This document shows, in pieces, positions 9,186 through 18,096 of a stretch of DNA of 64,000 nt. The stretch's first letter is position 1, and the number at the start of each line of letters is the position of its first letter. The notes under the pieces are model-generated. The model had not been told where the DNA came from. It saw only the letters and a program-made list of their open reading frames with translations, and searched no databases. Both the position numbers and the translations under genes were made by a program. Source of the DNA: Macrococcus lamae. GTDB taxonomy: Bacteria > Bacillota > Bacilli > Staphylococcales > Staphylococcaceae. The stretch spans positions 1-64,000 of the forward strand of contig NZ_SCWB01000003.1 of assembly GCF_004359545.1 (NCBI RefSeq). Reading direction: 5' to 3'.

Positions 9186-10495
9186 AAATTATAGTCGTTG
9201 GAGCAGTTGCAGGTGGTGCAACAGCTGCTTCTCAAATTCGTAGAGTACTACCTGACGCAGAAATAATCATTTACGAAAAGGACCGTGATATGAGTTTTGC
9301 CAACTGCGGTCTTCCTTATTATCTGGGTGAAGTTGTTACTGAAAGAGACCGTCTACTGCAGGCGACACCTGAGTCATTCAGGCAGAAAAAACAGCTTACA
9401 GTTAAAACAAAACATGAAGTTACAGCCGTCAATATTGAGGAAAAATCGGTTTCGGTCTTCAATCATGACACAGGCGAATCTTTTATAGACAGCTATGACT
9501 TGTTAATATTAAGTCCAGGATGCAGTCCTATCTCTTTAACAGCGACAAAAGAAGCAGATTTTATTTTTCCGCTTCGCAATCTGGAAGATACAGACGCCAT
9601 TGAAGAGTACATCAAAGCCAATCATGTCAAAAAGGCATTGATTGTCGGTGCCGGGTATATCGGAATCGAAATGGCTGAGAACTTCAAACACCGTGGCTTT
9701 GACGTTACTCTGACAAATCGCAGTGAGCATATTTTAAAAGCAATGGATAAGCAGTTTGTTCCACTTCTTAAAAATATCATTACAGAGCATCAAATTAAAC
9801 TACTACTGAATGACGAAATAGTTAGTTTAGATCAACATGACATTATATTTAAATCCGGTCATCGTGAATCTTTTGATATAGTTATAGCAGCAATAGGAAT
9901 CAAGCCGAATACTGATTTCGTTAAAGACAGCGGTATTGAATTAAACGAGAATGGCTATATTAAGGTCAATGACTATTTCGAAACAAATGCAGAAGGCGTC
10001 TATGCACTAGGCGACGCAATTGAAACATTCTATCGTCATACAAAACAGAGAACAACCGTCGCACTTGCTTGGGGCGCTCACCGCGCAGCAAATTTAATCT
10101 CAGGAAATATAAGCGAGCATAAAGAACCTTTTAAAGGACTACTTGCCACTAATATTGTGCGCTTTTTTGAGCATACCATTGCCAGTGTCGGTATCTCTGA
10201 ACAGGAGCTTAATGAGTATGATTACGAGCATATCAACTATGAGCAGAAAAATCATGCGAGCTATTTGCCGGATGCACGTGTAACATGCATTTCTGTCTAT
10301 TACAGAAAAGACAATAGGCAGCTGCTCCGTGCCTGCGTTTTCGGTCAGGAGGGTGTCGATAAAAGAATTGACGTTATTGCGACAGCTATGGGATTCGGTG
10401 CAACAGTCGATGATTTCAAGGATATTGAAATAGCTTATGCACCGCCCTATTCTTCACCGAAAGATATCGTCAATATGATAGGATATAAGGCATAA
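9182..10495 (+). CDS. cdr: Coenzyme A disulfide reductase
   Basis: This FAD enzyme uses NADPH to reduce CoA disulfide, supporting the CoA thiol pool that staphylococci use instead of glutathione. The 437-residue protein starts with the FAD Rossmann motif (GAVAGGATAA, residues 7-16), has the SFxxC motif as SFANCG with redox Cys42, an NAD(P) site GAGYIGIEMA (about 157-166) and a C-terminal dimerisation domain with conserved Tyr residues. The start is TTG at 9182, six bases after AAGGAGG, overlapping the degV stop by four bases. Confidence 0.94.
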   Translation: MKIIVVGAVAGGATAASQIRRVLPDAEIIIYEKDRDMSFANCGLPYYLGEVVTERDRLLQATPESFRQKKQLTVKTKHEVTAVNIEEKSVSVFNHDTGESFIDSYDLLILSPGCSPISLTATKEADFIFPLRNLEDTDAIEEYIKANHVKKALIVGAGYIGIEMAENFKHRGFDVTLTNRSEHILKAMDKQFVPLLKNIITEHQIKLLLNDEIVSLDQHDIIFKSGHRESFDIVIAAIGIKPNTDFVKDSGIELNENGYIKVNDYFETNAEGVYALGDAIETFYRHTKQRTTVALAWGAHRAANLISGNISEHKEPFKGLLATNIVRFFEHTIASVGISEQELNEYDYEHINYEQKNHASYLPDARVTCISVYYRKDNRQLLRACVFGQEGVDKRIDVIATAMGFGATVDDFKDIEIAYAPPYSSPKDIVNMIGYKA

Positions 10496-10500
10496 ATAAG

Positions 10501-10526
10501 GCTCGGACGTTGATTGGCGTCCGAGC
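10501..10526. terminator. Hairpin between cdr and the GH13-like gene
   Basis: A GC-rich nine-base stem (GCTCGGACG / CGTCCGAGC) lies between two convergent genes. The following sequence is AT-rich without a long T-run, so it may be a modest terminator. Confidence 0.65.
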
Positions 10527-10531
10527 TATAT

Positions 10532-11914
10532 TTATACTTTATTTTTCTTTGATCGTCTTACGACTATGATAATGAAAGCTGAAAATAGAATAATGATCGT
10601 TGCAGCAGCATATAAATAGGCATTATTTAATCCTCGCTCATCAATGACCGCATAAAGTTCAGCTTCTTCACGATTCGTGATTAAATGTGACGTCCCGTCT
10701 TTCTGGTGAATGCTGTCTCCAATCAATAATCCACTCAACATTTTTCCTGACGGTACGACGTCCTGTCCTATAGCCACGTTGGTCGCTTTGCTTGAATTAT
10801 TGATGTTATAGAGGAAATCGACTTTATCCGTTTCATAGTAAATGACTTGATTGCCGTCTATATTGTGAATAACTTTAGCAGCGCCGCTGAAGAGTTCATT
10901 ATACTTTTGATAGACCAAAGATGTGTCCGTTAAATAATCAGTCACTTCTTTCTCAGTTCTAAAATCAAGCAGTTGATGCATGTCAGGCATTCTGGCACCA
11001 TTCATAGCAATTTCTGTGCCATAAGTCATACTGACCGGATGCTTTTGAATCATTAAATATCCCATCAGCTGCTTAATGCGTGTCCCTGGAAACATATTTT
11101 CATCAGCCGAATATTTAGTAAATCTCGGCATAAAAAATTGATCAGCCGAAAGCAGTTCATTGTCATCAAATGTTAAAGGTATTTCTTTATCTGTCGTTTT
11201 AAAAGCGTTAGCGAGCTTCAATGTTGTTTCTTCTTTTTGAATGTAATCAAAGTTTTGAGATTTTGTTCCTCGTGGCTGAATTGCAATCGTCAGCATTTTA
11301 TCTGGGAAGATTTTACTGCTATCAACATTGTTTTGCAGCACGTACATTGATAACCCGTCAACATTAAATTTAGACGTAAACTGCTGCATCTTCTCTTTAT
11401 AGCGTTTCTGGTTATTTACATCTGTAAGGTCGATGATGTCGCTGCTTTTAAAATAATCTTTTTGAATGGCTGTCATATGAGTGTTGTCAGTAGTAGTAAA
11501 CTCCTTAGTAGCAACAGCCGGCATATCAATAATAATTTTCATATTTTTATGATGGACTGCTTTGATCAGTTTCTGGAGATTTTCTGGTCCTCCGTATACA
11601 TCATCTACAGTGTCGTATGAAGTCACTTGATAACCTAGATAATCCTTTTCTTTATGGTCGAAAATGGGAGAAAGATGTATCGTATCAAATCCCATATTCT
11701 TGATATAATCAAGTTTTTTTTCGATTCCCTGGAAATCTCCGCCGTAAGGAAGATTATCGTCTCCGTTATTACGGATGTGCTGATTGTTCTGTTCATTGCC
11801 GTTCATAAATCGGTCAACAACAAGACTGTAAATTCTTGGTGGAACATTTGATTCTGCAAATACTGGCTTTGGTACTACAACAAGTATCATTAGCAGCAGT
11901 AATATTCTTTTCAT
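10532..11914 (-). CDS. Membrane-anchored GH13 alpha-amylase-like protein lacking catalytic residues
   Basis: The 460-residue protein has a signal peptide (about 1-20, cut after VFA), a GH13 TIM-barrel from about residue 27, a small beta domain, and a C-terminal helix (about 434-454) followed by RRSKKNKV, so it should be held on the outer membrane face. Fold signatures persist: MGFDTIHLSPIF, the Tyr/Gly-rich loop after it, and MTYGTEIAMNG. The four catalytic regions have decayed: region I is IIDMPAVAT instead of D-x4-NH; region II VDGLSMY has Tyr191 where the nucleophile Asp belongs; region III TIAIQ has Ile212 for the acid/base Glu; region IV TFDDNEL has Glu253-Leu254 for His-Asp. It is intact and expressed from a good ribosome binding site (GAGGG), so a non-catalytic role such as glycan binding is inferred. 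Confidence 0.85.
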   Translation of the reverse strand: MKRILLLLMILVVVPKPVFAESNVPPRIYSLVVDRFMNGNEQNNQHIRNNGDDNLPYGGDFQGIEKKLDYIKNMGFDTIHLSPIFDHKEKDYLGYQVTSYDTVDDVYGGPENLQKLIKAVHHKNMKIIIDMPAVATKEFTTTDNTHMTAIQKDYFKSSDIIDLTDVNNQKRYKEKMQQFTSKFNVDGLSMYVLQNNVDSSKIFPDKMLTIAIQPRGTKSQNFDYIQKEETTLKLANAFKTTDKEIPLTFDDNELLSADQFFMPRFTKYSADENMFPGTRIKQLMGYLMIQKHPVSMTYGTEIAMNGARMPDMHQLLDFRTEKEVTDYLTDTSLVYQKYNELFSGAAKVIHNIDGNQVIYYETDKVDFLYNINNSSKATNVAIGQDVVPSGKMLSGLLIGDSIHQKDGTSHLITNREEAELYAVIDERGLNNAYLYAAATIIILFSAFIIIVVRRSKKNKV

Positions 11915-12020
11915 AGCAATCCCTCTTATCAGTTAATACTTCGATTATACTAGAACAGCAGAGGGTTGTGTTCATCTTCATAAAATGTTCATAAGATTAG
12001 CAGAAATATCAATGATGTAA

Positions 12021-12137
12021 CGACACTCAAGCGACGCATCCCCTGCCGAGTGTCGTTTTTAGTGACACTCAAGCGATATAGCCCCCACGAGTGTCGTTTT
12101 TAGTGACACTCAGATGCCACAACTCCTGCAAGTGTCG
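12021..12137. repeat. Three tandem hairpin repeats (about 41-42 bp period)
   Basis: Three head-to-tail units begin at 12021, 12063 and 12104. Each has GACACTC on the left and (G)AGTGTC(G) on the right, 26-35 bases later, so each folds as a stem-loop; the first two end in TTTTTA. The stems are conserved and the loop sequences differ (for example GACGCATCCCC versus GATATAGCCCC), which points to selection on structure. The third unit has lost outer pairs and its T-run. They lie upstream of the GH13-like gene and downstream of yisL. Confidence 0.8.
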
Positions 12138-12145
12138 CAATCAGC

Positions 12146-12177
12146 AAAAAAAAAGTTCTGCTCATTTGAGCAGAACT
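12146..12177 (-). terminator. Terminator of yisL-like gene
   Basis: Ten-base perfect stem AGTTCTGCTC / GAGCAGAACT with a loop of four bases, followed on the minus strand by eight or more T. Confidence 0.93.
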
Positions 12178-12182
12178 AATCA

Positions 12183-12569
12183 TTAATTAAACAATGCACT
12201 AATTGGTCCAAGCGGTAAGTAAGCACCTAGAGCAAATGTTATTAATGCTAAAAGAATTGTTAAGTAGAAGAAATTGCGAGATGATTTCTTCTTTCTCTTA
12301 CGAGCAAGTGTCATTTCAATCAGCCCGAGCGTTAAAAGACCTAAAATAAATTTTATTCCATAAAGTGCTGCGTTATTATCCATTGCCTGGAAGAAAATAT
12401 AACCTCCGCTGACTAGTGCAAGCAATAAAAATAATCTTAACAGCATGTGTAACGGTTTGAAATATTTACTTGGTCCAAGACGGTCAGAGAAATTTTCATA
12501 GGCAGCAAAAAATAAAATCAATGCAGCAACCCAGCTGACAATATGCAAATGTAGCATTCCTGTTATCAT
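12183..12569 (-). CDS. YisL family (DUF1516) membrane protein
   Basis: A 128-residue protein with four predicted membrane helices (about 5-24, 40-60, 68-88 and 102-120) and a basic ARKRKKKSSR loop before the last helix, matching the YisL/UPF0344 family. Function is unknown. A close AAGGAG ribosome binding site supports the ATG at 12567-12569. It lies downstream of the yisK-like gene, the same pairing as yisK-yisL in B. subtilis, but a terminator at 12622-12653 separates the two here. Confidence 0.82.
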   Translation of the reverse strand: MITGMLHLHIVSWVAALILFFAAYENFSDRLGPSKYFKPLHMLLRLFLLLALVSGGYIFFQAMDNNAALYGIKFILGLLTLGLIEMTLARKRKKKSSRNFFYLTILLALITFALGAYLPLGPISALFN

Positions 12570-12621
12570 GTTTTCAACTCCTTTTATAATTACTATTCCA
12601 TTTTAACATAACCTTGAAACA

Positions 12622-12653
12622 CAAAAACAGAGAAGTTGTTTATCTTCTCTGTT
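12622..12653 (-). terminator. Terminator of yisK-like gene
   Basis: Stem AACAGAGAAG / CTTCTCTGTT with an eight-base loop, followed on the minus strand by TTTTTG. Confidence 0.88.
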
Positions 12654-12662
12654 AAAAGTCAG

Positions 12663-13565
12663 TTATTTTTCACTGATTGTATTCACTAATGTGCCAATAC
12701 CATCGATAGTCACTTTTACTTCGTCTCCTGCTTTCAGGAAAACAGGAGGATTCATTCCTGCTCCTACGCCGCTCGGAGTTCCAGTTGCGATAACATCTCC
12801 AGGGTGTAGTGCAATATACTTAGAAATCTCAGCAATCAAGTCATCGATTTTCAGTATCATTTCGCTCGTGCTGCCGTCCTGACGGATTTCATTGTTGACT
12901 TTAGTCACAATGTTGACGTTCTCTGGTGTCGGAAGCTCATCTTTAGTGACAATATAAGGACCCATCGGGCAGCCCCCTAGTAAACTTTTGCTTAAAAATG
13001 CCTGAGCATGTTCTTTCTGCAGATCTCGAGCTGTTATGTCATTAACGATTGTATAGCCATAGACATAATCGAGTGCCATTCCTTTAGGGATTTGATGACC
13101 ATATTTACCGATGACGATACCCAGTTCTCCTTCATAGTCCAGTGAATGGGTAATATCGCTGTGCAGTGGTATTTCATTTCCATCCCCGATTAAACTGGAC
13201 GGTGCTTTTGTAAATACATAGAGTCGATCAACTGTGTTATTCAATTCTTCGGCATGTTTTGAGAAATTGCGACCAATCGCAATGACATTGTTTGTTGGAG
13301 TAACTGGTGGTAGAAATTTAATATTGCTGAAGTTCACTTTATATTGTGCTTTATTATCACTTTTCTCAGCTTGTACGACCACTTTACGTACCGCTTCCTG
13401 AAAATCAATTGATCCATTTTGTTCAAGGCCGGCAAGCAATGTTTCAGGATAATCTCCTTCTCCAAATGCTTTAAATACTTCAGGAAGAATCCATGCTGCT
13501 TCTTCTCTTTTTACTTTAACGCCGTACGTTTTTTGACCTTGATATTCAAATGATAGAAATTTCAT
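12663..13565 (-). CDS. Fumarylacetoacetate hydrolase family protein (YisK-like)
   Basis: The 300-residue protein has an FAH domain (about 95-298) with metal-binding acidic residues in [11 protein letters not shown] (about 145-155), followed by the [12 protein letters not shown] motif and [13 protein letters not shown] near the C-terminus. B. subtilis YisK, also about 300 residues and beside yisL, belongs to this family and has been linked to oxaloacetate decarboxylation and to the Mbl cytoskeleton; I carry this over only as likely. The ATG at 13563-13565 is preferred to an upstream GTG, which lies only two bases from the AAGGAG site. Confidence 0.85.
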   Translation of the reverse strand: MKFLSFEYQGQKTYGVKVKREEAAWILPEVFKAFGEGDYPETLLAGLEQNGSIDFQEAVRKVVVQAEKSDNKAQYKVNFSNIKFLPPVTPTNNVIAIGRNFSKHAEELNNTVDRLYVFTKAPSSLIGDGNEIPLHSDITHSLDYEGELGIVIGKYGHQIPKGMALDYVYGYTIVNDITARDLQKEHAQAFLSKSLLGGCPMGPYIVTKDELPTPENVNIVTKVNNEIRQDGSTSEMILKIDDLIAEISKYIALHPGDVIATGTPSGVGAGMNPPVFLKAGDEVKVTIDGIGTLVNTISEK

Positions 13566-13621
13566 AATTGGCACAACTCCTTCTGTGTTTGTTCATATTA
13601 TACAGAAAATTTGAACTTTTA

Positions 13622-14596
13622 TCATGTGTTTACCGCAGACTTTCTGAAATAACTTAAAATAAACATAGAAATGGCACTAATGATGATAACTATAAAGCTG
13701 CGCAAAAGTACATCATCTAGGAGCATCGTTTTATAATCACCGACTCCAATACCTGTATAGAAGAGCAGCATTGCTAAATCTGCAATTAAAAGTGTGGTCA
13801 TTACAACGAGTCCATCGATTGTGTATTTCCTGATGACAAGCGCTGCAAGTATAAAAATTCCAACTGCCTGACACGCACCGCCGATCAATATTATCATATC
13901 GAAAGCTAAAGATGATTCAGTGAAACGACTTAATGCCTTAATCATCGTGCCAATTGCAAATAGTAGCGATGCACAGAGCAGAGAGCCCCATCTATAACGG
14001 CCGACCCATTGTGAGATTCTCTCGCCCATTAATAGAAACGGGAGGAAGACAAAAATCATCATCCCTAGATTTTCAAGAGAACTTGTCAATAAATTTTCTT
14101 TAACATAATCAAAATAATTATTTGATTGATACAGTTGAATCAGATGCTGGAACGTGGCTACATCCATAAATGTTTCGCTGAAAAACGATGACATTAACAG
14201 CGGTATTCCTAAACACATAATGCCTAACGCAGTCAGAACTGTACCAATTAAATACTCAGAATATCGGCTGTCTATCAATGTCTTCGCTATAATGACAGCT
14301 ATCCCTAAACATAGAATCATGCCATGTGAATTAATGAAAAAACGGTCCACTGAACCTATGATGATCAATAACATGCATTGTTTAAATGACCATTGACGAA
14401 TTGTACTACTAAGCAGTAACGACAACAATGGATAACCTGTCCCGAGCACTAGAAAAATCAGCAGCAGAAACTGCTGCTGCTGAGTTTCAGAAAAATAATC
14501 TGTAGGTACAACGACATGGATGGGATGTGAAAAATTAATGCTTTCTTCCAGAATGATAAGTATGACGGATAATATGATTAATAATTTAAACTTCAT
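13622..14596 (-). CDS. Unrecognised multi-spanning membrane protein coupled to addA
   Basis: I do not recognise this 324-residue protein. It begins with a hydrophobic segment and has about eight to nine predicted membrane helices, with short polar loops such as SHPIHVVVPTDYFSE after the first helix. A stretch near 178-205 (LGMMIFVFLPFLLMGERIS) is faintly like DUF418/YeiB-type proteins, too weak to name. Its ATG lies two bases after the addA stop, and its ribosome binding site (AGAGG) is inside the last addA codons, so it is translated as the third gene of addB-addA. Role unknown. Confidence 0.7.
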   Translation of the reverse strand: MKFKLLIILSVILIILEESINFSHPIHVVVPTDYFSETQQQQFLLLIFLVLGTGYPLLSLLLSSTIRQWSFKQCMLLIIIGSVDRFFINSHGMILCLGIAVIIAKTLIDSRYSEYLIGTVLTALGIMCLGIPLLMSSFFSETFMDVATFQHLIQLYQSNNYFDYVKENLLTSSLENLGMMIFVFLPFLLMGERISQWVGRYRWGSLLCASLLFAIGTMIKALSRFTESSLAFDMIILIGGACQAVGIFILAALVIRKYTIDGLVVMTTLLIADLAMLLFYTGIGVGDYKTMLLDDVLLRSFIVIIISAISMFILSYFRKSAVNT

Positions 14597-14598
14597 TA

Positions 14599-17500
14599 CT
14601 ATACCTCTACTTCCTGGTACTCGAAGAAATACAGGAATCCTGATACTGGCTCATTAACCATTTCTTCTAATGCTTTCTTATAAAAATGCATCTGCACTTT
14701 GTAACGTTCTTTCAAATGTGCTGCTGTTTCTTCCTTCGTCTGGCCTCGCCGCTCAACAAATCTGTCGGTTTTAAAATCAAGAAAATAATATTTGCCTTTA
14801 TAGACAAAAACACAGTCAATCATCCCCTGTACGAGTTGTTCCATCGGTGCATTCTCAAGAACCTCACCTGTGAGATATGATTTCCCGATAACAAATGGCA
14901 GTTCTTTATATACTGCTGTTGCCTCACAAATCATCTGATATATTTTTGAATGTGAGTACTGGACAAGAGCGTGATTTTCTATTTCTTTCAAATCTTCTGT
15001 TCCTATTATTTTCCTGCTGACCAGACTGTCGAGAAACTCTCTCACTTCCTGCTCAGTCATAGATTGACCATGATACGGAAAATGCTGCATTACCGTATGC
15101 ATTAAAGTCCCTCGTTCCGCAGCTGTTCGCTTGTTCTCCGTCATAAACTTCGGCCGGTTATAAGTTGCACGAGCTAACTGATACTGATTGACGAGTGTCC
15201 AGGTTGTTGCACCGTCGTCTACTTCTGTCTGGCGTTTTATATCTGAAACAGATTCTTTAGTAGGGAGTCGATTCATCTGTGTAAATGGATAATGATAATT
15301 CATCCGTTCTTCAAGCCAGTCCACATTTGAGACAGCAGCTTCATGATTCGTTTCTATTCCTGATTGTGCGGGCTGTTCCAGAGATGTCACCATATTAGTC
15401 TTTATATTTGTTAGCGGATTATCTTCATTCAGCACACTGCCGATAATCAATGCAAGCGGCGAAGAGGCTCCGCGTCTGAATGGTTCGTCCAGTGTTCCAT
15501 TCAGTTTTACTTGTGACCATCCTTCGATATTTTTATGTGCTGCCTTACCAAGAAGAATGAGACGTTCCTTCGCTCGGGTAAAAGCAACGTACATCAACCG
15601 CATTTCTTCTGAGATAATCTCATTGCGGGCTTCTCGTTTAAATAAATGGTTCATCAATGTCGGATAGCTTAAATGTCGGACTGGATCATAGTGATTGATA
15701 GCCAGGCCTAAATTCTGGTTCAGCTGCACCATACCGTTTAAGTCCATCATATTGAATTCACGACCAAGTCCTGCATAAATGACAAAAGGAAATTCGAGAC
15801 CTTTGCTTGAATGGACTGTCATCATGCGTACTACATTCGCTTCTTCAGATATAATATTGACTTCCCCAAAGTCTTTACCTTCACTCAACATATTATCAAC
15901 ATAACGAATGAACTGATAAAGCCCCCTGTAACTGGAGCGCTCAAAATCCTCTGCTTTAGCAAGTAATCCTACAAGATTTGCTCGTCGCTGACTTCCACCT
16001 GTCAGAATAGAAAACTTCTCAACTACAAACAATCTGCTGTAAATCCTCTCGAGTAGTTCTCTTACACTAAGCGTTCTTGCCCATTCCCGGTAAAGAGAGA
16101 GGTCTGTAAGAAACTGTCTGATTTTTGAACTTAGTGCATTGTCATTTGCTTCAATATAATCTGTCAAATTATTGAAGAAATAAACCTCTTTATTATCCAG
16201 CCTTATTTCAACAAGTTCAACTTCGTCAAATTGATAAAGCAGTGACCGCAGTATTCCGACTAAATGAATATCCTGCATTGGATTGTCTATAATTCTAAGC
16301 AGGCTCATAATTGTTCTGATTTCATCTGTATGGAAGTACCCTGTTCTACTGTTGACATGAAATGGAATATCATATTTCTTCATGATCGTCTGATGATCAT
16401 TTGCCTGAGTGAAACTTCTCTCAAGCACAACAATATCCCGGTATTCAGCGGGCCGATAAGTACTCGTTGTCATATCAAATACTTGTTCAGTCAGGATGAT
16501 TTCATTGACTTTACTGGCAATCCATTCACTTTCAGCAGCAGGAGTCTCCACTTCATCTTTTATAATAACATTCAGTTCTGTTGCTCTATGATTATCATCA
16601 AAACGTGCACCGTAGTACAGCTGTTGTTTCTCATCATAGAGTATCTCTCCTACCTCTTCATCCATGATGCGACTAAAAATAGCATTCGTATCATCAATAA
16701 CTGGCTGGCGTGATCTGAAGTTACGGGATAAGTCAATGACTATACCGTCATCCGACTCGTTAAAACGTTTATATTTCTCGAGGAACAGTCCTGGTTCTGC
16801 CTGTCTGAATTTATATATAGACTGTTTGACGTCACCTACCATGAATAAATGATGATTGTTAATCATCTGAACAATGGTTTCCTGCACCCGGTTGGTATCC
16901 TGATATTCATCGACAAGGATTTCCTTATAGCGCATCTTCAATGCTTCAGCAATGGCTGTCGGCTCTTGGTTCTGCATTAATATTTGCAGCGCAAAATGTT
17001 CATAATCACTGAAATCCAAAATTTTGCGCTCGCGTTTTTTTTCTTGGAACGTTGTAATTAAATCTTGTGTCAGATTAATTAAGACATCTACTTCAGCAGA
17101 CATTGATTGAATGTCGTTGATCATTTCACTCGGTTCAGCGTAAAAATAATCAGTGCGAAGTTCATTAAAATAATTTTTCGCCTGACTAAGCAGACGCTTG
17201 ATGTAATCTTCTGTTGCTTGATCATGACGCATATCTTCTACTTTTTTTGAAAATCTGAACGCTGGAATGTTGAGTTCTTCAAGTGCCATAAACTGATAAT
17301 AAAGCGTTTCGAAGTTCCCATCGATCTGTTCAATTTTACTGATATAGGGTTCTACCGCAAGATATTGTTTTTCATATGCAGGCCCGTCAAGTAAATCACT
17401 CGCTTCTTTCAGGAGCTCGACTGCTGCTCTTAACGATTCCTTGATGGCAGCAGACAGTTTATGAAACAATGGATGGTTTATATCAATCTCCTGATAATTA

Positions 17501-18096
17501 TCTACCAACTGTTTTAACCAGCGTTCCGGTTCAGGATTCGCAATTGCAAAATAATAAAGTTGTCTGATAATCTGGCGCAGCGAATGATCATTGCGGTCAC
17601 TTGACAGGTGTAGCGCTGTTTGCAGAAAATCTTTATCAGGCTCTGTATAATATTGTTCCATCACTTCATCGAGGGACTGCATCAATAGCAATGATACTTC
17701 TTCCTCACCTGCTGTTCTAAATACGGGATCTAGATCGATTGTATAATAGTACTGCTCAATCAACTTAAGACAGAAACTATGCAGTGTTGAAATTTCTGCG
17801 GCATGAATTTTTACCAACTGAGTTTTCAAATGTTCAGTAGGTTGTTTGATCGCTTCACGACGTATCGCCTGATGAATCCTTTCTTTCATTTCACGAGCAC
17901 TGGCATTAGTAAACGTTACAATAAGCAGTTCGTCAAGACTTAAGTTTTCATGCACAATTTTCTGGATGATCCGTTCAACGAGGACCGCTGTTTTGCCACT
18001 CCCAGCTGCTGCTGCTACTAATATATCACTGCCGTTAGATGTAATGGCATCCCATTGTGCATCAGTCCATTGAGCATCAATTGGTTTCTGTCTCAT
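14599..18096 (-). CDS. addA: ATP-dependent helicase/nuclease subunit A
   Basis: AddA (RexA) is the helicase-nuclease subunit of AddAB, which resects double-strand breaks for RecA-dependent repair. The protein of about 1165 residues has Walker A AAAAGSGKTAVL (about 27-38), Walker B LVDEYQDTN (about 400), the SF1 motif YVAFTRAKERL (about 850) and a C-terminal RecB-type nuclease with GMIDCVF and LDFKTDR. I chose ATG 18094-18096, six bases after GGGAGG, over an in-frame ATG 42 bases upstream that has no such site. It overlaps the addB end by 20 bases, a sign of coupled translation. Confidence 0.95.
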   Translation of the reverse strand: MRQKPIDAQWTDAQWDAITSNGSDILVAAAAGSGKTAVLVERIIQKIVHENLSLDELLIVTFTNASAREMKERIHQAIRREAIKQPTEHLKTQLVKIHAAEISTLHSFCLKLIEQYYYTIDLDPVFRTAGEEEVSLLLMQSLDEVMEQYYTEPDKDFLQTALHLSSDRNDHSLRQIIRQLYYFAIANPEPERWLKQLVDNYQEIDINHPLFHKLSAAIKESLRAAVELLKEASDLLDGPAYEKQYLAVEPYISKIEQIDGNFETLYYQFMALEELNIPAFRFSKKVEDMRHDQATEDYIKRLLSQAKNYFNELRTDYFYAEPSEMINDIQSMSAEVDVLINLTQDLITTFQEKKRERKILDFSDYEHFALQILMQNQEPTAIAEALKMRYKEILVDEYQDTNRVQETIVQMINNHHLFMVGDVKQSIYKFRQAEPGLFLEKYKRFNESDDGIVIDLSRNFRSRQPVIDDTNAIFSRIMDEEVGEILYDEKQQLYYGARFDDNHRATELNVIIKDEVETPAAESEWIASKVNEIILTEQVFDMTTSTYRPAEYRDIVVLERSFTQANDHQTIMKKYDIPFHVNSRTGYFHTDEIRTIMSLLRIIDNPMQDIHLVGILRSLLYQFDEVELVEIRLDNKEVYFFNNLTDYIEANDNALSSKIRQFLTDLSLYREWARTLSVRELLERIYSRLFVVEKFSILTGGSQRRANLVGLLAKAEDFERSSYRGLYQFIRYVDNMLSEGKDFGEVNIISEEANVVRMMTVHSSKGLEFPFVIYAGLGREFNMMDLNGMVQLNQNLGLAINHYDPVRHLSYPTLMNHLFKREARNEIISEEMRLMYVAFTRAKERLILLGKAAHKNIEGWSQVKLNGTLDEPFRRGASSPLALIIGSVLNEDNPLTNIKTNMVTSLEQPAQSGIETNHEAAVSNVDWLEERMNYHYPFTQMNRLPTKESVSDIKRQTEVDDGATTWTLVNQYQLARATYNRPKFMTENKRTAAERGTLMHTVMQHFPYHGQSMTEQEVREFLDSLVSRKIIGTEDLKEIENHALVQYSHSKIYQMICEATAVYKELPFVIGKSYLTGEVLENAPMEQLVQGMIDCVFVYKGKYYFLDFKTDRFVERRGQTKEETAAHLKERYKVQMHFYKKALEEMVNEPVSGFLYFFEYQEVEV

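Noticed and set aside
14460-14484. CAG/CTG palindrome that looks like a repeat or operator
   Set aside because: It lies inside the unknown membrane protein gene, where CAG codons give a short Gln run; no further copies nearby.
16264-16713. Open frame of 149 codons on the plus strand
   Set aside because: It is antisense to addA, Cys- and Ser-rich and lacks a start signal; addA is certain.
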